Shown here: positions 1-10,839 of the stretch, one piece after another
Numbering within the stretch: position 1 is the stretch's first letter
Layout of the letters: each line of letters begins with the position of its first letter
DNA from: Pyxicephalus adspersus
Lineage: Eukaryota; Chordata; Amphibia; Anura; Pyxicephalidae
Reading direction: 5' to 3'
DNA: 64,000 nt
NCBI RefSeq assembly: GCF_032062135.1
Contig: NC_092860.1
Coordinates: forward strand, 69,610,569-69,674,568
Notes under the pieces: generated by a model
What the model was told of the DNA's origin: nothing
Database searches by the model: none
What the model saw: only the letters and a program-made list of their open reading frames with translations
Made by a program: the position numbers and the translations under genes

Positions 1-720
1 ATAACATTCTGCATCCCACTACCAAGGCTCTTCATGTCAAAAATGTTGAAAGGTTTGTGCAAGCTTTTCCGCATAAAGCAGCTGAAAATGTCCGTCTAGC
101 ATCCCCAGACTGATGGTCTTGTAGAGTGTTTTATTAAAACCCTCAAAGAAATGCTAAAAATGGTAAGTGAGTTAGATTGGAGAGACTGGGACTGCCTCCT
201 CCCTTACTTAATATTCACAGTTCATGAGGTTCACCACCCATCCACTGAGTTCTCTCCCTTTGAGCTGTTGTATTGGCAACACCCACAAGGTCTACTGGAT
301 ATAGCTAAGGAGTCCTGGGAGGAAAAGCCTTGTCCTCATCGCTCTGTGATAGAACATGTTGTGCACATGCAAGGCCAAATCACAGCAGTGATGCCCATTG
401 TCCGGGAGCACATGAGGCAAGCACAAGTAGCCCAGAGTAGAGTTTACAACCAGTAGACCACACTTAGGGTCTTCCACTAAGGGATTGAGTGTTGGTCGTA
501 GTCCCCACAGCAGAAAGCAAGTTCCTAGCAAAGTGGCAAGGACCCTATGAAATTATGGAGAGAAATGGGGAAGTGAATTTTAAAGTCCTGCAAGCCGATA
601 AGAGAACAAAAGAACAGATTTATGAATTAAATTTGGTAAAGGCCCCAGGGGACCCAGTTGGTATGATGATTGCTGCACTCCCTGATGAGTCACACCTGGG
701 AGGAATCCTTGAGGTTTTTT
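1..720 (+). pseudogene. Ty3/gypsy integrase remnant (core end and C-terminal domain)
   Basis: The window opens inside a retroelement integrase. In frame 1, after an in-frame stop at 97-99, the motif HPQTDGLVECFIKTL (from 100) matches the end of the gypsy integrase core, including its catalytic Glu. The frame runs to a stop at 454-456. A second frame from about 489 carries the C-terminal domain (KFLAKWQGPYEIMER, then QIYELNLVKAP), which in this family precedes or joins a chromodomain-like tail. Stops and a frameshift make it a pseudogene. The next recognisable domain downstream is reverse transcriptase, so integrase comes first, as in Gmr1-type gypsy elements. Domain identity is seen directly; the Gmr1-like assignment is inference. 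Confidence 0.85.
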
Positions 721-894
721 AGTTTTCCACAGGTTCAGGAGGCAAAGGAGCTCTTCCTTAGAAATGCAGACATTTAGAGTAGCCTGGTTGTATGCATGTT
801 ATTGAACATGATATTGTCACTGACTTTCACAAGCCCACGTTCGGATAGCCAAATTGATGCCATGCCCAGAGTTGACAAGCTAATTTAAAGGTTA

Positions 895-1305
895 GGGCCT
901 GCCAGGTGCATCATTTACCCACACAAACACTTCGCTGTTGCCTATCTAGACAATGTAGTGATATTCAGCAGTGTTTGGGTCACCTTCCCAAGGTCCAGGC
1001 AGTGATAAATTTAATCAGACGGGCAGGGCTGACAGCCAACCTGATAAAATGTGCCAAAGGCCTAGAGGAAGCCCAATTTCTGGTGTACATTAACAGAAAG
1101 TGCCTCATCAAACCCCAGGTTCAGAAAGTACAAGCCATCAAGGTGTGGCCTCAGACCTATACAAAAAAAGCAGGTGAGAACCTTCTTGGGTATGGTAGGG
1201 TATTACCAAAGGATTATTCCAGGTTTTGCCAGCATAGCAGCCCCTTTAACTGACCTTACTGAGGAAAAAGGCTCAGGGAGTATTTCCTTGAACAAAGATG
1301 ATAGG
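895..1305 (+). pseudogene. Ty3/gypsy reverse transcriptase remnant
   Basis: Reverse transcriptase C-terminal half and connection region in shifted frames. The catalytic box reads YLDN (943-954) where YLDD is expected, so one metal-binding Asp is lost. Downstream are AGLTANLIKCAKGLEEAQFL and, from 1180, FLGMVGYYQRIIPGF followed by SIAAPLTDLT, typical of the gypsy connection. The N-terminal half of the reverse transcriptase is missing. It follows the integrase at 1-720 on the same strand, so the two probably belong to one internally deleted element. An alternative is two fragments brought together by chance. Confidence 0.85.
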
Positions 1306-1985
1306 AGCCAGACAGCTAATGTTTATTTTGCTGCAACAGAGAAACTTCATTTGAACTGTGGAACAGAAAGAAACCAGATTTGAGACACATCAACCTTTCT
1401 TGAAGCCGATGTACACTTTTCAAAAGAAAACTTTACAAAATGTGATGCACATGCAAAAGATGTTGTCTCAATGAGTCTCAAAAAAGGTAAACAAACAAGG
1501 TTTCAGTAAGTGTGATTATTGATGAAGGTCTGTGTGTTCAAAATTATTAAAAACTGACACAAACTGTTCAGATTGAGAAAATAAACACACCCGTGACACA
1601 AGAAAAACAACAACAAGTGACACAAAAGTAGGACTTGATATGGATAATAAAATAACTGAAGTAGAACCACAAAGTTACTTCAGTCAGAAGGTAAGCAAGA
1701 AGCAAAAAAAGTATTCCAGCTGGACGTTTGTCTTATATGGCTCACACAGTGGTTCACGCCAAGGCTCATAGGATGAGATGCAAACACTACCACCTCATGA
1801 AAAGCAAATGTGAACTAGAATTGCTGATGAAGAGATGACATCACAAGTTGAGCTCCAGACATAGACTCTTTCAGAGCTACCTCAAAGTAAACATGCAATA
1901 TGATGTAAATAGGATTTACAGCGAAATGTGTGACTCTGAAGAAAAAGTCTGTAGGTACAAGGCAAGCAGTAAGGGCACTTCTGTG
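1306..1985. other. No recognisable gene
   Basis: AT-rich sequence with no open frame that I recognise. It separates the gypsy fragment from the copia fragment. The last 150 bases may be decayed copia reverse transcriptase, but I cannot support that. Confidence 0.4.
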
Positions 1986-1989
1986 AATT

Positions 1990-2324
1990 GTATACACCAC
2001 AGCAAAGAGACTGGAATGCAATAAAAAGAGTTATAAGATATCTTAAACACACAAAAAGTTTTGAGTTTTGAAAATTGTCAGCAATCGGAGACTTAAATTC
2101 TGGACTCTGATCGAGTGGGTGATCACAATGCACAAGCGGATACTTATTCAGACTAGGAAACAGTCCTAAATCCTTGTCCAGCAAAAAAAAATAACCTCCG
2201 TGGCGCTGTCTTCTACAAAGGCAGAATACATCTCTGCTCCTATAGCAGGAAGGTGTTTGCAGGGGTTACTCAAGGGTGTTTCCCAGCCTACTGTCTTATA
2301 TGAAGACAATCAGGAATGCATTAG

Positions 2325-2388
<64 letters not shown>

Positions 2389-2426
2389 TTTTTGAAAGAT
2401 GGGATTGACATGAATAGTTGTGGGGG
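1990..2426 (+). pseudogene. Ty1/copia reverse transcriptase end and RNase H remnant
   Basis: Three frames of one decayed copia-type pol are visible. AIKRVIRYLKHTKSFEF starts at 2018 (end of reverse transcriptase / start of RNase H). A TSGYLFRLGNSPKSLSSKK stretch lies near 2131-2187. TSVALSSTKAEYISAP starts at 2194, followed by VLYEDNQECI, which holds the conserved RNase H Glu and Asp. Frameshifts and stops separate them. A GATA microsatellite interrupts the 3' end, then comes a purine-rich tract and an LTR-like start at 2427. Copia elements are much rarer than gypsy in vertebrates but are known in fish and amphibians. Confidence 0.85.
2325..2388 (+). repeat. (GATA)16 microsatellite
   Basis: Sixteen perfect GATA units, lying inside the 3' end of the copia pol remnant. 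Confidence 0.98.
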
Positions 2427-2700
2427 TATTGGAATACAGGTTTGTATTTTGTAAGCAACAACTGTATTGATGGTATAAATGTGTTGCACTTCTTTGTCAC
2501 CAGATAGCAGTGTTCTAGTATTTAGAAAAACAAATTATGAAAACTAGGCATGATGCAATATCCTGTGTATGCTGTTGTTTTGTTAATAAAGTTCCCTGTG
2601 CAAAGTTCAGTCATGGCACACATCAGAGACTGTCTGCTTGTTTGCTTAGCCACAGAAAATTGCTAATTTCCAATTACTGTGAAGTAAATGCTATCACAAA
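2427..2700 (+). mobile_element. Putative 3' LTR of the copia remnant
   Basis: A purine-rich tract (GTTGTGGGGG, ending 2426) is followed directly by TATTGGAATACAGG. This resembles the polypurine tract and TGTTGGAATA start of Ty1/copia LTRs. An AATAAA lies near 2585. The 3' end is not resolved; the end given here is only a likely place, at a CA dinucleotide run. No second LTR is present in the window. Confidence 0.5.
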
Positions 2701-3684
2701 AAAACACTACCCCTGTCCCTAATATGGAACTCCTAATATTGTAACTTTCAACTTTCTTTCAACTTTGTCACCAAAATCTTCTGCACTCGACCCTGAGAAA
2801 GTTGCACCAACTAGCTTTTTCCCATTTCCAAAAAATCTGACCTTAAGTGATCCATGTACTGGCCTTTTGACACATTGGAAGCCTTTTACAGCAGGCAATC
2901 CTTAATTGCCAATGCCTAGGATTGTCTACTCCACTCTATCCACTCTATCTACTTCTATCCACTCTTCAAAACAATTTAATATTTGCAAAACTAAGGGCTG
3001 TTGTGAATTTTGTAACATTCTCAGAAAGCTATGTACTGCACCTTGTTGGCAGCTACTACAAGCCATATTCTGCCCTTATTGCATAAAAAAGCACAAAGAC
3101 CCAGTAATGACATCACTAAGTCTAAAACAAAGTATATGATGCAAATGGTTTAATATAAATTAGTATTTTATTGGGGAAAGTGTGGTATAAACTAGAGAAA
3201 CTCAATATAATTAAGCTTTAGCATTAACTTTTAATTTAGTTATTTTTTATTTTATTTATTAACTTTATTTTAGTTATCTGAAAGGCTATTGCTCTTTAAT
3301 CTCCTTTCTTAGTCATTTCTTGATATCGTATAATGAAATAGACAGTTCCTGGACTTTACCCGCAATGTGTCTGCGTGTATCGCACGGATCATAAAACAAA
3401 GGGTCAAAAGTCAGGTTTAAAAAAGCTTTAAACTTAGAATCGAGAGAAATGTTCACACAGATTTTTAATCAGTACCTAAAGACTTCCCCTGTTATTTCAT
3501 AGACTGTGCTATTCCATGGTAATAGCTATAACAGTGAAGTAGTAAAATCAGTCTACATTTTTTGGGGCAACCCATAAAACACTGTAAAGCCGTTGACTGT
3601 GGCCATCATACCCCTCTTTACTATAGAAGGGTGGGTTCACAGCAGCTAAATAATTAATTAAAGGTAATGTGATGGATATGTTGT
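2701..3684. other. No recognisable gene
   Basis: AT-rich DNA with a short CCACTCTAT-type tandem repeat near 2930-2965. The 77-codon frame at 2906-3139 has several Cys residues but matches no family I know. Confidence 0.35.
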
Positions 3685-4158
3685 ATGGACAGTAGTGTTG
3701 GTGTTCGAATTCGGGTCGTCCTTATATTCAACCTGAATATGGCTGTTCAAATTCGGGTAAACCCGACCCGAAAAAAACATGGTTCGCAGGCTCAAATTCG
3801 GCCCTCCCACAGTGCATAGAGACCACCCTCATAATGCCTAGGGCCCTCCAGTAGGAGCGGGGATCCTCTCCTCCATCTTTATGGTGACAGGCAGCCGATT
3901 GGCAGTCTGTCACCACATGCCACACAGGCAGTCATTGGCCTTTTTAAGGCCAGGGCTTGCCTGCATTTACCACTCCTGACAGGGATCTGCTAGCAGACAC
4001 AACCTATTTGTGCTGCTGGCAGTGTCAAAGTAAAATAAAATTGCTGCAGTTAGATGGTTAGACTGTTTCATTATTAGTCAGATAGATAGTTGTATTGTAC
4101 TGTATTGCTTCAGTCCTGTAATCTACTTTACTCAGATAGGTAGAGTGTTTCACTGTTA

Positions 4159-4489
4159 AGCTGCGTACACACTTGCAATTTTTGTCGTTGGAAAGGATCT
4201 TTCACGATCCTTTCCAACGACAAGGGGCTGCAAGATGCATGAACGGTGCTGTACATACAGCACCGTTCATGCTCTATGGAGAGGGGAGGGGGAGAGCGAC
4301 GGAGCGGCACCCTGCTGCGCGCTCTCCCCTTCCCTTTCATTACGATCGGCTGTCGTCCATCGTCCGTGGATCCGGCAGGTCGGTCGTCCGGACGATGGAC
4401 GACACCGACTGTACACACGGAAGATTTTCGCCCGATAATTGGCCGATGCCGATTATCGGGCGATAAAAATCTGCCGTGTGTACGTAGCT
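4159..4489. mobile_element. Hairpin-rich MITE, PIF/Harbinger-like, nested in the hAT element
   Basis: The terminal inverted repeats are AGCTGCGTACACAC and GTGTGTACGTAGCT (one mismatch), flanked by TTA (4156-4158 and 4490-4492). A 3-bp TTA duplication suggests PIF/Harbinger. It has no coding capacity. The interior is a chain of stem-loops: arms 4182-4199/4206-4223 (18 bp), 4237-4253/4256-4272 (17 bp, 2-base loop), a 15-bp stem around 4352-4404, and a GCCCGATAAT-type stem at 4430-4462. Overlapping open frames on both strands here come from the GC-rich palindromes and are not genes. Confidence 0.85.
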
Positions 4490-4825
4490 TTAGTCAGATA
4501 GATAGATAGATAGTAAGTCAGTGTGTTACATATAGGCAGCCAGAGCCAGGGTACCCAGATGGAGTGCACACCATCACACTTGTACCGAGAGACAGTCTGA
4601 CAGACGCAGTGATGGACGTCACATTTGTATACTGTGCTTGTTATTACAAGCGTCACCGCTGAAGGAAAGTGCTGCATACAACACACACAGCGCACTTGCA
4701 TTTTTTGTGTAAACCCCTCCTCCCCCCCAAAAAAAAAATACGCTTACTGTAATAATTTATACTTTGTGAAGCATATTAGCCCAAAAGTATTTTGCAGGGT
4801 GTGAGGCCACACAAACATTTTAACT

Positions 4826-7736
4826 ATGTCTAGCCAAAGAGGAAGGGGCAGCATTGCCAGGGGTGGCAAGGAAAGCAGTATGGGTTGGTTTATAACTGCA
4901 GACCCTAGAAGAAGAAGCCAGCCGGACCTTAGACATTTTAGCGCTGTTGGTGGTGGTGTGCGCCTATATTTACTGCACCTTGAACAACAGGTAGTAGAGT
5001 ACATGACCCACCCTGGGTCAAGTGATTGCACCCCCTCCCAGTCCCAGACACGGGCCTCACAGGGGTCCCAAACTATAGTACCTGATACACCTCTTCCTCC
5101 TACTTCTTCCTCTTCGGCTGGAAAGTCTCATGTAGAGTAGAATGTTCTGAGTACGTAGAGGAGTCCCACCAAAGGTCTGGAGAGGCGGAGCTGGGCGCAT
5201 TTCTTGAAGACACACAGTTGTTTGAGCCATCTGACGAAGAGAGTCAGTTCACAGAAGGTAAAAGCTGCCAACACTCTGCAGTCTTCAGGAACCAGTCTGG
5301 CAACTCATAGTCGTCCATTGTTAGCAGCTGTCACCACAGATGTGCCTCAACAACTGCGGATCGTCACCATGCGCACCAGCTCCAGAGCACCTTTCGGCCC
5401 AGTTCGATGTTCATCTGTGTGGGCATTTTTTTGTGTCCATAGTGATGACAACACTATGGTCATCTGCAAACTGTGTGCTCGGCAGTTAAAACGAGGCAAA
5501 AACCCAAACAAACTTGGAACAACTTGAATGAGCACACATTTAAAAAGCCACCACCCGGTAATCCGGGGGGAACACCTGGGCAAAGCACAGAGCTCTGTGC
5601 CTCGACCTCTGCCCCAGAAGCAAGCTCAAGCTGCTAGATCTTCCTCCGCTGCCTTTTCTCCTTCTGCCACCAAAGGTCCCTGTGCTGCTGCCATCAATTT
5701 GAGGGGGGATGTAGCCGAGCATTACAGTTCTCAGGCTCCACCAGCAGTGAGTAGGAGCTTCAAGGCAGATGGGCTGGTGTTTGTCGCTATGGTAGCAATG
5801 CCATCCCCCACACCTTCTACCCCATCGTCCAATCTTTCTGTGGTTAGCATTAGCAGCATCCAACCTTCAATCCCCCAGATGCTGGAGCGCAAGAGAAAAT
5901 ATGGCCCAAATGACCCTAAAACATAGCTAATCAATGCGGCAATTGCACAGCTGATTGCAGTTGAGCTCCTCCCTTACTGGCTACTGGACTCCAATGCATT
6001 CGGTTACGCATTTCTCTGCACGAACCCACAGTACATAATGCCCAAGCGGCAGAATTTTGCACAATGTGTGAGCAATGTGTCTGTGGCCCTGCAGCACTCT
6101 GGCAAGGTGCACAGCAGTTTCAGCCTCTGGCAAGCTGCACCTGACAACCGACAGTTGGTCAAGCAACACGGATTGGGTAGATATATTTCATACACAGCTC
6201 ACTGGGTAACTTTGGTGGCAGCAGGGGAAGATGCAGCTGCAGGAAGGCCTGCATACCTAGCTCCACCCAGAGCACATTGCCTTGCACTCTCCTCCTCGAC
6301 CTCCACTTTCACCTCCTTCTTTGACTCTTCTTTCTCAACCTCTTTCTCCAGGGACAATATCCCGTGGAGACCAGGCACCTCCTATGCACCATCATCTGTT
6401 CCCAGCCAGCAACAACCTGCAGTTTGCTATTTCGGTGCACAAGTCAGACGTTGCCACGCAGGCCTGAGGTTGCGATGCCTCGGCTCCCTCAGTTACATGG
6501 GCAAATCCATTCTAAATGACCTGCGGGAGCAGGTGAACATATGGCTAACTCTGCACCTCTGAACCTCATAGTACAATGCTTTCTTGGAAAGTACCCAGGC
6601 CTCCAGCCACTGTTGCTGAAGGCCAGAAAGTTGTCAGCGCATTTCCGCTGGTCGTACACAGCCAAGCCAGATTGGTAGATTTACAGCAAAACCTCAATCT
6701 GCCGGTGCACCGAATATTTTATGATGTGGCCACTCGTTGGAATTCTACCTTTTACATGCTGCAGTGGCTTGCTGAACAATAGAAAGCGGTGGTGGATTAT
6801 GTGGCAGAGTCTGATAGTTTGAGACGCTTACCTACATAACGTTACTTCAGCCCTGCAGAGTGTCTGCAAATAGAGGACTTGTGCACTGTATTGGCACCTT
6901 TGGAAGAGGCAACCAGGATGATCATCAGGAATCGGGCATGTGTCATTGACACCATACCCATCATATGCCTGCTGGAACAGATGATGGTGGAGCTCAAACA
7001 TGATAGAGAACTGACGCTGCAGGAAGAGATGACGTTTACAACATCATCTCGGACATGCGTGCCTACTAGGCATAGTGTACCGCAAATCCAGGAAGAGGAG
7101 GAGGTGGAAGAGTATGAGGAGGAGATGGCAGGCATGGGAGAAGGGGAGGAAGGGGCAGAGGAGGATATGGAGGGTACCTGGCATCCATCCACCCAAACAC
7201 AAGGCAGCATGTTCTGTGTATGGCAAGACCAGGCAGAGAAGGAGGACAACCCTGTGCTGCTGTTCGACCCACAAGAGTCTGGGTCCAGAATTCCCTCAGC
7301 TGTGGGAACTTTGAGCCACATGCAAGAGTGCATAACCAAAGATCTGCGCATACAGCACATAAAAACAAACACTGACGACTATTGGATTGCTACATTACTT
7401 GATCCACGTTGCAAGCCTGAGATAGAACAACTCATCTTGCCCCAATAAAGGGGACCTAAAATGCAGCACTACCAAGAAGTGCTTGTGAGGGATTTGTGCA
7501 CCGCCTTTCCATATGCCAGCAGCAGCAGGGATCCCTATGGCAGTTACATCAGCCATGCCAGCCAAACAACTACCTTAAGCCGCATGGGTGGCAGCAGTAG
7601 GAGAGGTGGTCTAAGCCAAACTATGCAGACTTTTTATGAGCGGAGGAAAGCCGCCAGTCCTGCAGCAGTTGCCAATGACAGACCAGAGGAACCCCCTCGG
7701 GGCCCTCTGCCTCTATCTACTGTGAGGCCTATATAA
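4826..7736 (+). pseudogene. hAT transposase with BED zinc finger, disrupted
   Basis: The frame opens with MSSQRGRGSIARGG (4826). About 180 codons on is a BED finger (roughly 5405-5560): SVWAFF, CKLC, then HLKSHH. The body then runs through several frames: ELLPYWLLDSNAFGY with NPQYIMPKRQNF (about 5970-6055), APLNLIVQCFL (about 6550), DVATRWNSTFYMLQWL (about 6722-6770), an acidic Glu-rich spacer (7090-7170) and DDYWIATLLDPRCK (about 7375-7415). At least four stops or frameshifts interrupt it. The usual C-terminal hAT dimerisation domain is not visible after 7450; a Ser/Gly-rich tail runs to a stop at 7736. It sits between matching termini, so it is the element's own gene. Confidence 0.85.
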
Positions 7737-8197
7737 CTGGTAACAGAGCCGTAAAACCCCTCTAAAAGGGCTCTCTGCCTCTACTCTGAAGCCTGTGTAT
7801 AACTTGTAATGGAGCGGTGAAACCTGGCAGCTAATTTTTGGACCGGAGGAACCCCATTGGGGTTCTCTCTGCCTCTACTCGGAGGCCTGTATAAAATCTG
7901 GCATGTTCCCTTGACCACCCCACAAAATGGCCTTGCCAGCAACATAAAAAAGCCTTCCTGATTTTTTTCTTGCCTTGTACAGTGTTGTGCAGAGCTGTGG
8001 GAGTGTTGACATGTCTTTTTAAATGTATTTGTAGGCTGTAGAAGCTCTACACAGTCCCGAAAAAAACCCTGAATTTTCCTCATATTGAATTTAATGGTGT
8101 TCAAATTCGACGTTCGATCACCCGAACAATATCGGCCTATTCAATTGAATAACTTTCGAATCGAATAGTGAGATATTCGACCAACACTAATGGAGAG

Positions 8198-9155
8198 CAT
8201 AGGGATAAGGACAGCTAATAAACATTAGAGATATTAGAAAGCTGTTAGTGTAGACAGGTGACAATATGTAACTAAAGACTTTTTTAACTTTAAACTTTTG
8301 GTTAAAATGGTGTAGTGGCTGAGTGGTATAGTGTTGAAACAACTGTCATGTTTCTCTTGCTGCATGTGTCCCTTAAAAAAAAAATCTTAAATCATATTTT
8401 TCTTTAAAATAAAAAAGCATATTTGTACTTGAAACTAGATGTAAACCCAAGTTAAAAATATATACAATTAGATAAATGCAACACTTTTTAACCTTTTTTG
8501 GGGGTCATTATGGTAGCATACAGTGAGTTAGGGTTTCTTCCCCCTTGCTGCAGGTCCTTCCCCCAGTCACACTCTCATTGACCTATAGGGAATAATAGAC
8601 AGAGATCCATTACTAAAACAGCTTTACAGGTGATCTGAAACGGTCAGCACATGGGAAAGACAAATGCTAGGTGAATAGGTGAATGGACCTTCATGTGACA
8701 CTGGCCTTAACTAGTATGATCTGTGCATAACTACTTCTGTCACTGGGAAGTGGCTCAAGACATGGGTTGAAGGAGGCTTAATCAATAGCCCCAAAGGGGC
8801 TGAGGGGACACTGCAAAACAAAGAAATCTTGTCTCAATAACTTGATTTTAATGCTATCATATTCAGGGGGGTAAAGACATCTGGTTCTCCGTATCTCTTT
8901 TAATCAGATCATTACTAATGAGATTGACCTTTCCAATGGGAGACATATTGTCCTGTAAGGACAACATGGATAGCAAAATTGACAAAGACCTAAGGAAGGT
9001 GCACATCTTGGCTGGGGGCATTCGTTTCATAGTTATTGCACTTAGTGGCTAAGGTAGTCTTGTCTTGATTGTTGAATATTAAGAATTGGAGGGGGAATGA
9101 ATATTGTCCTTAGAGAACATAGAACAAAAAAGTGAATGTTTTAAGTCAAATATTT
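8198..9155. other. Unannotated repeat-like DNA
   Basis: No frame of note. A segment at 8320-8345 weakly resembles a Pol III A box but has no B box. Nothing else is supported. Confidence 0.35.
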
Positions 9156-9159
9156 TCAA

Positions 9160-9440
9160 TCTCGGTCATACGCAGAAGAATTTTATTCCTGTAGTAAGGA
9201 AAAATGCCAATCTCATGCATGCGTAGCATTTTTCCCATTTACAGCAAGCTATGTAATTTAAACTTGTGCCTGCACAGTGCGAGATTGGGTGACATTGCAA
9301 GAAGATAAGAGAAGATGGAGGAAGTTGGTGGAGCCTGGCACTGGGACGAAGATGGATTACAGTACTGCGCAAGATCCAAACAAGGACAGTGCCTGAGGAA
9401 TCTGTGGCTCTGTGGGAGTAAGAGTAAGTATAATTTTTTT
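9160..9440 (+). repeat. Dispersed repeat of the AATCTCAC-GTGAGATT type, copy 1
   Basis: Contains AATCTC-rich and GCGAGATTGGGTGAC motifs, then an AGAAGATAAGAGAAGATGG purine stretch and a GTAAGTATAATTTTTTTTTT end. Similar order (AATCTCAC, GGTGACGT, AGAGAAGACGAAGAT, then a T-rich GTTTTGTTTT end) occurs at 57370-57720, and part of it at 42945-43110. The family is not one I can name. Confidence 0.5.
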
Positions 9441-9565
9441 TTTGGTTTAGTTTTGCTTGAAATGACAATGACTGAAAATTCATATGATCAAGCTAGCTTC
9501 AAATGATTAGGAGAAAAAAAGGTTCATAAAGCCCCAGGATTGTTATATTGCATTGTTGCATTGTT

Positions 9566-10799
9566 ATGGACAATGTGGTACCTATATTTCAAAAGGGAGA
9601 AAACTCTCCATCAAGTAACTATAGACCTGAACTGAACGTCTGTAGTTGGGAAAAAAAGAGGAAGTAAGTAAACAATTAGTCAAAGGAAAAGCAGTTGCCA
9701 TAGTATACCTGGACTTTGCAAAAACATTTGACACAGTACCTCACAGATGATTAATGTGCAAATTAGGGGTATTAGAAAACCCAACCTGTAAATAGTTAGA
9801 GAACTGGCTTAGAGGAACTATTCAGAAAGCAATGATTAATACCCCGAATGGTCTAAGATTATCAGTGGTATACCCCAAGGTTCAGTGTGGGGGTCCCTAC
9901 TTTTTAACTTATTTGTAAATGATATAAAGTTTGGGAATAAAATTAGCATTTTGTTGTTTGCAGTATACACTAAACTATGTAATGAAATAAAGTCCATACA
10001 AGATGTCTGTAATCTACAAGCAGACCTGGATGACTGGGCAGTGGCAAAAGACATTTTTATTACTGTTAATAATAATGCTTTGCACCTGGGGACTAATAAC
10101 ATGCATGATTCATGCAGTCTAGAGGAAATACATTTGGGGGAGTCAAAAATGGAGAAGGATCTGGGTGTTTTGGTAGCTCATTGACCTAATAAGAGAATGC
10201 AATGTAAAGCCAGAATTTCTAAAGCAAGCAAAATATTTGTATTAAAAAGAGGTATAGACTGCCGAGGACAAAATATAATCCAGTTTATGTACAAAGCATT
10301 AATCAGACCTCATTTGGAATATGCAGTCCAGTTCTGGACAGCAGTTTACAAAAAAAAAAGTACAGAAGGGATTCTTCACAGTCAGCTCTGTGAAAATGTG
10401 GAATAGACTCCCTCAAGGAGTAGAATTAGTATGCTCTATAGATTGCTTTAAGAAAGATGCACAGTTTCTAGATGCACAGAATAATACTGCCTATTAAATT
10501 TTAAAAGGAATGACAGCAGGGATTGTTGATCCAGGGAATATCCGATTGCCTTAGGGAATCAGGAAGGATTTTTTTTCCCTGTTGCATTAAATTGAACCAT
10601 GCCTTATAAGGGTTTTTTTAAATTTCTCTGGATCAACCAGGAAAATATGTTTTCTTCTAATTTCTTCTTAGATTAAAAATCTTCTAATTTTCAGGTATCG
10701 GGTTACCAGTATGTTTCTTTATTTTCCTAGTAGTTAACTTAAACAACTTAACAATAAACTTATGTCTTTTTTCATCTCGATTAACTATGTAACTATGAC
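9566..10799 (+). mobile_element. CR1/jockey-like LINE, 3' half, degenerate
   Basis: Reverse transcriptase motifs in broken frames: VPIFQKGENSPSSNYRPE (from about 9577), YLDFAKTFDTVPHR in mixed frames (about 9700-9750), an ISGVPQGSVLGP equivalent near 9860, then FAVYTKLCNEIKSIQD where the catalytic FADD box has become FAVY. EKDLGVLVAH ends at 10184 and a YKALIRPHLEYAVQFWT block follows. The 3' UTR has GTTGATCCAGGGAATATCCG and ends in an ACTATGTAACTATG tail at 10799. The same family recurs at 24490-25440 and 47396-47833, and on the minus strand at 61540-62968. Confidence 0.88.
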
Positions 10800-10839
10800 T
10801 GGGGGTAATAGCAAGAGCAACAATCAAATCTGGCCAGCT

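Larger units (their letters stand above)
3693..8189 (+). mobile_element. Near-complete hAT DNA transposon with 8-bp target duplication
   Basis: The left end is TAGTGTTGGTGTTCGAAT and the right end reads ATTCGACCAACACTA, so the termini are inverted over TAGTGTTGGT plus CGAAT after a 3-base gap. The flanks are ATGGACAG (3685-3692) and ATGGAGAG (8190-8197), an 8-bp duplication with one change, the size expected for hAT. Subterminal TTCGAATTCGGG-like motifs recur at both ends (3703-3800, 8099-8180) and may be transposase binding sites. The coding remnant is at 4826-7736, and a separate MITE sits at 4159-4489. The transposase is broken, so the element is not autonomous. Confidence 0.85.

Noticed and set aside
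4128..4509. Several overlapping open frames on both strands
   Set aside because: They lie wholly inside a hairpin-rich MITE with high GC; mirror-image frames are expected from palindromes.
5540..7374. Long minus-strand frames (for example 6842-7372)
   Set aside because: Antisense of the hAT transposase remnant, including its Glu-rich coding part.
8320..8390. A-box-like TGGCTGAGTGGTATAG, possible tRNA or SINE head
   Set aside because: No B box, no cloverleaf, no terminator at the right distance.
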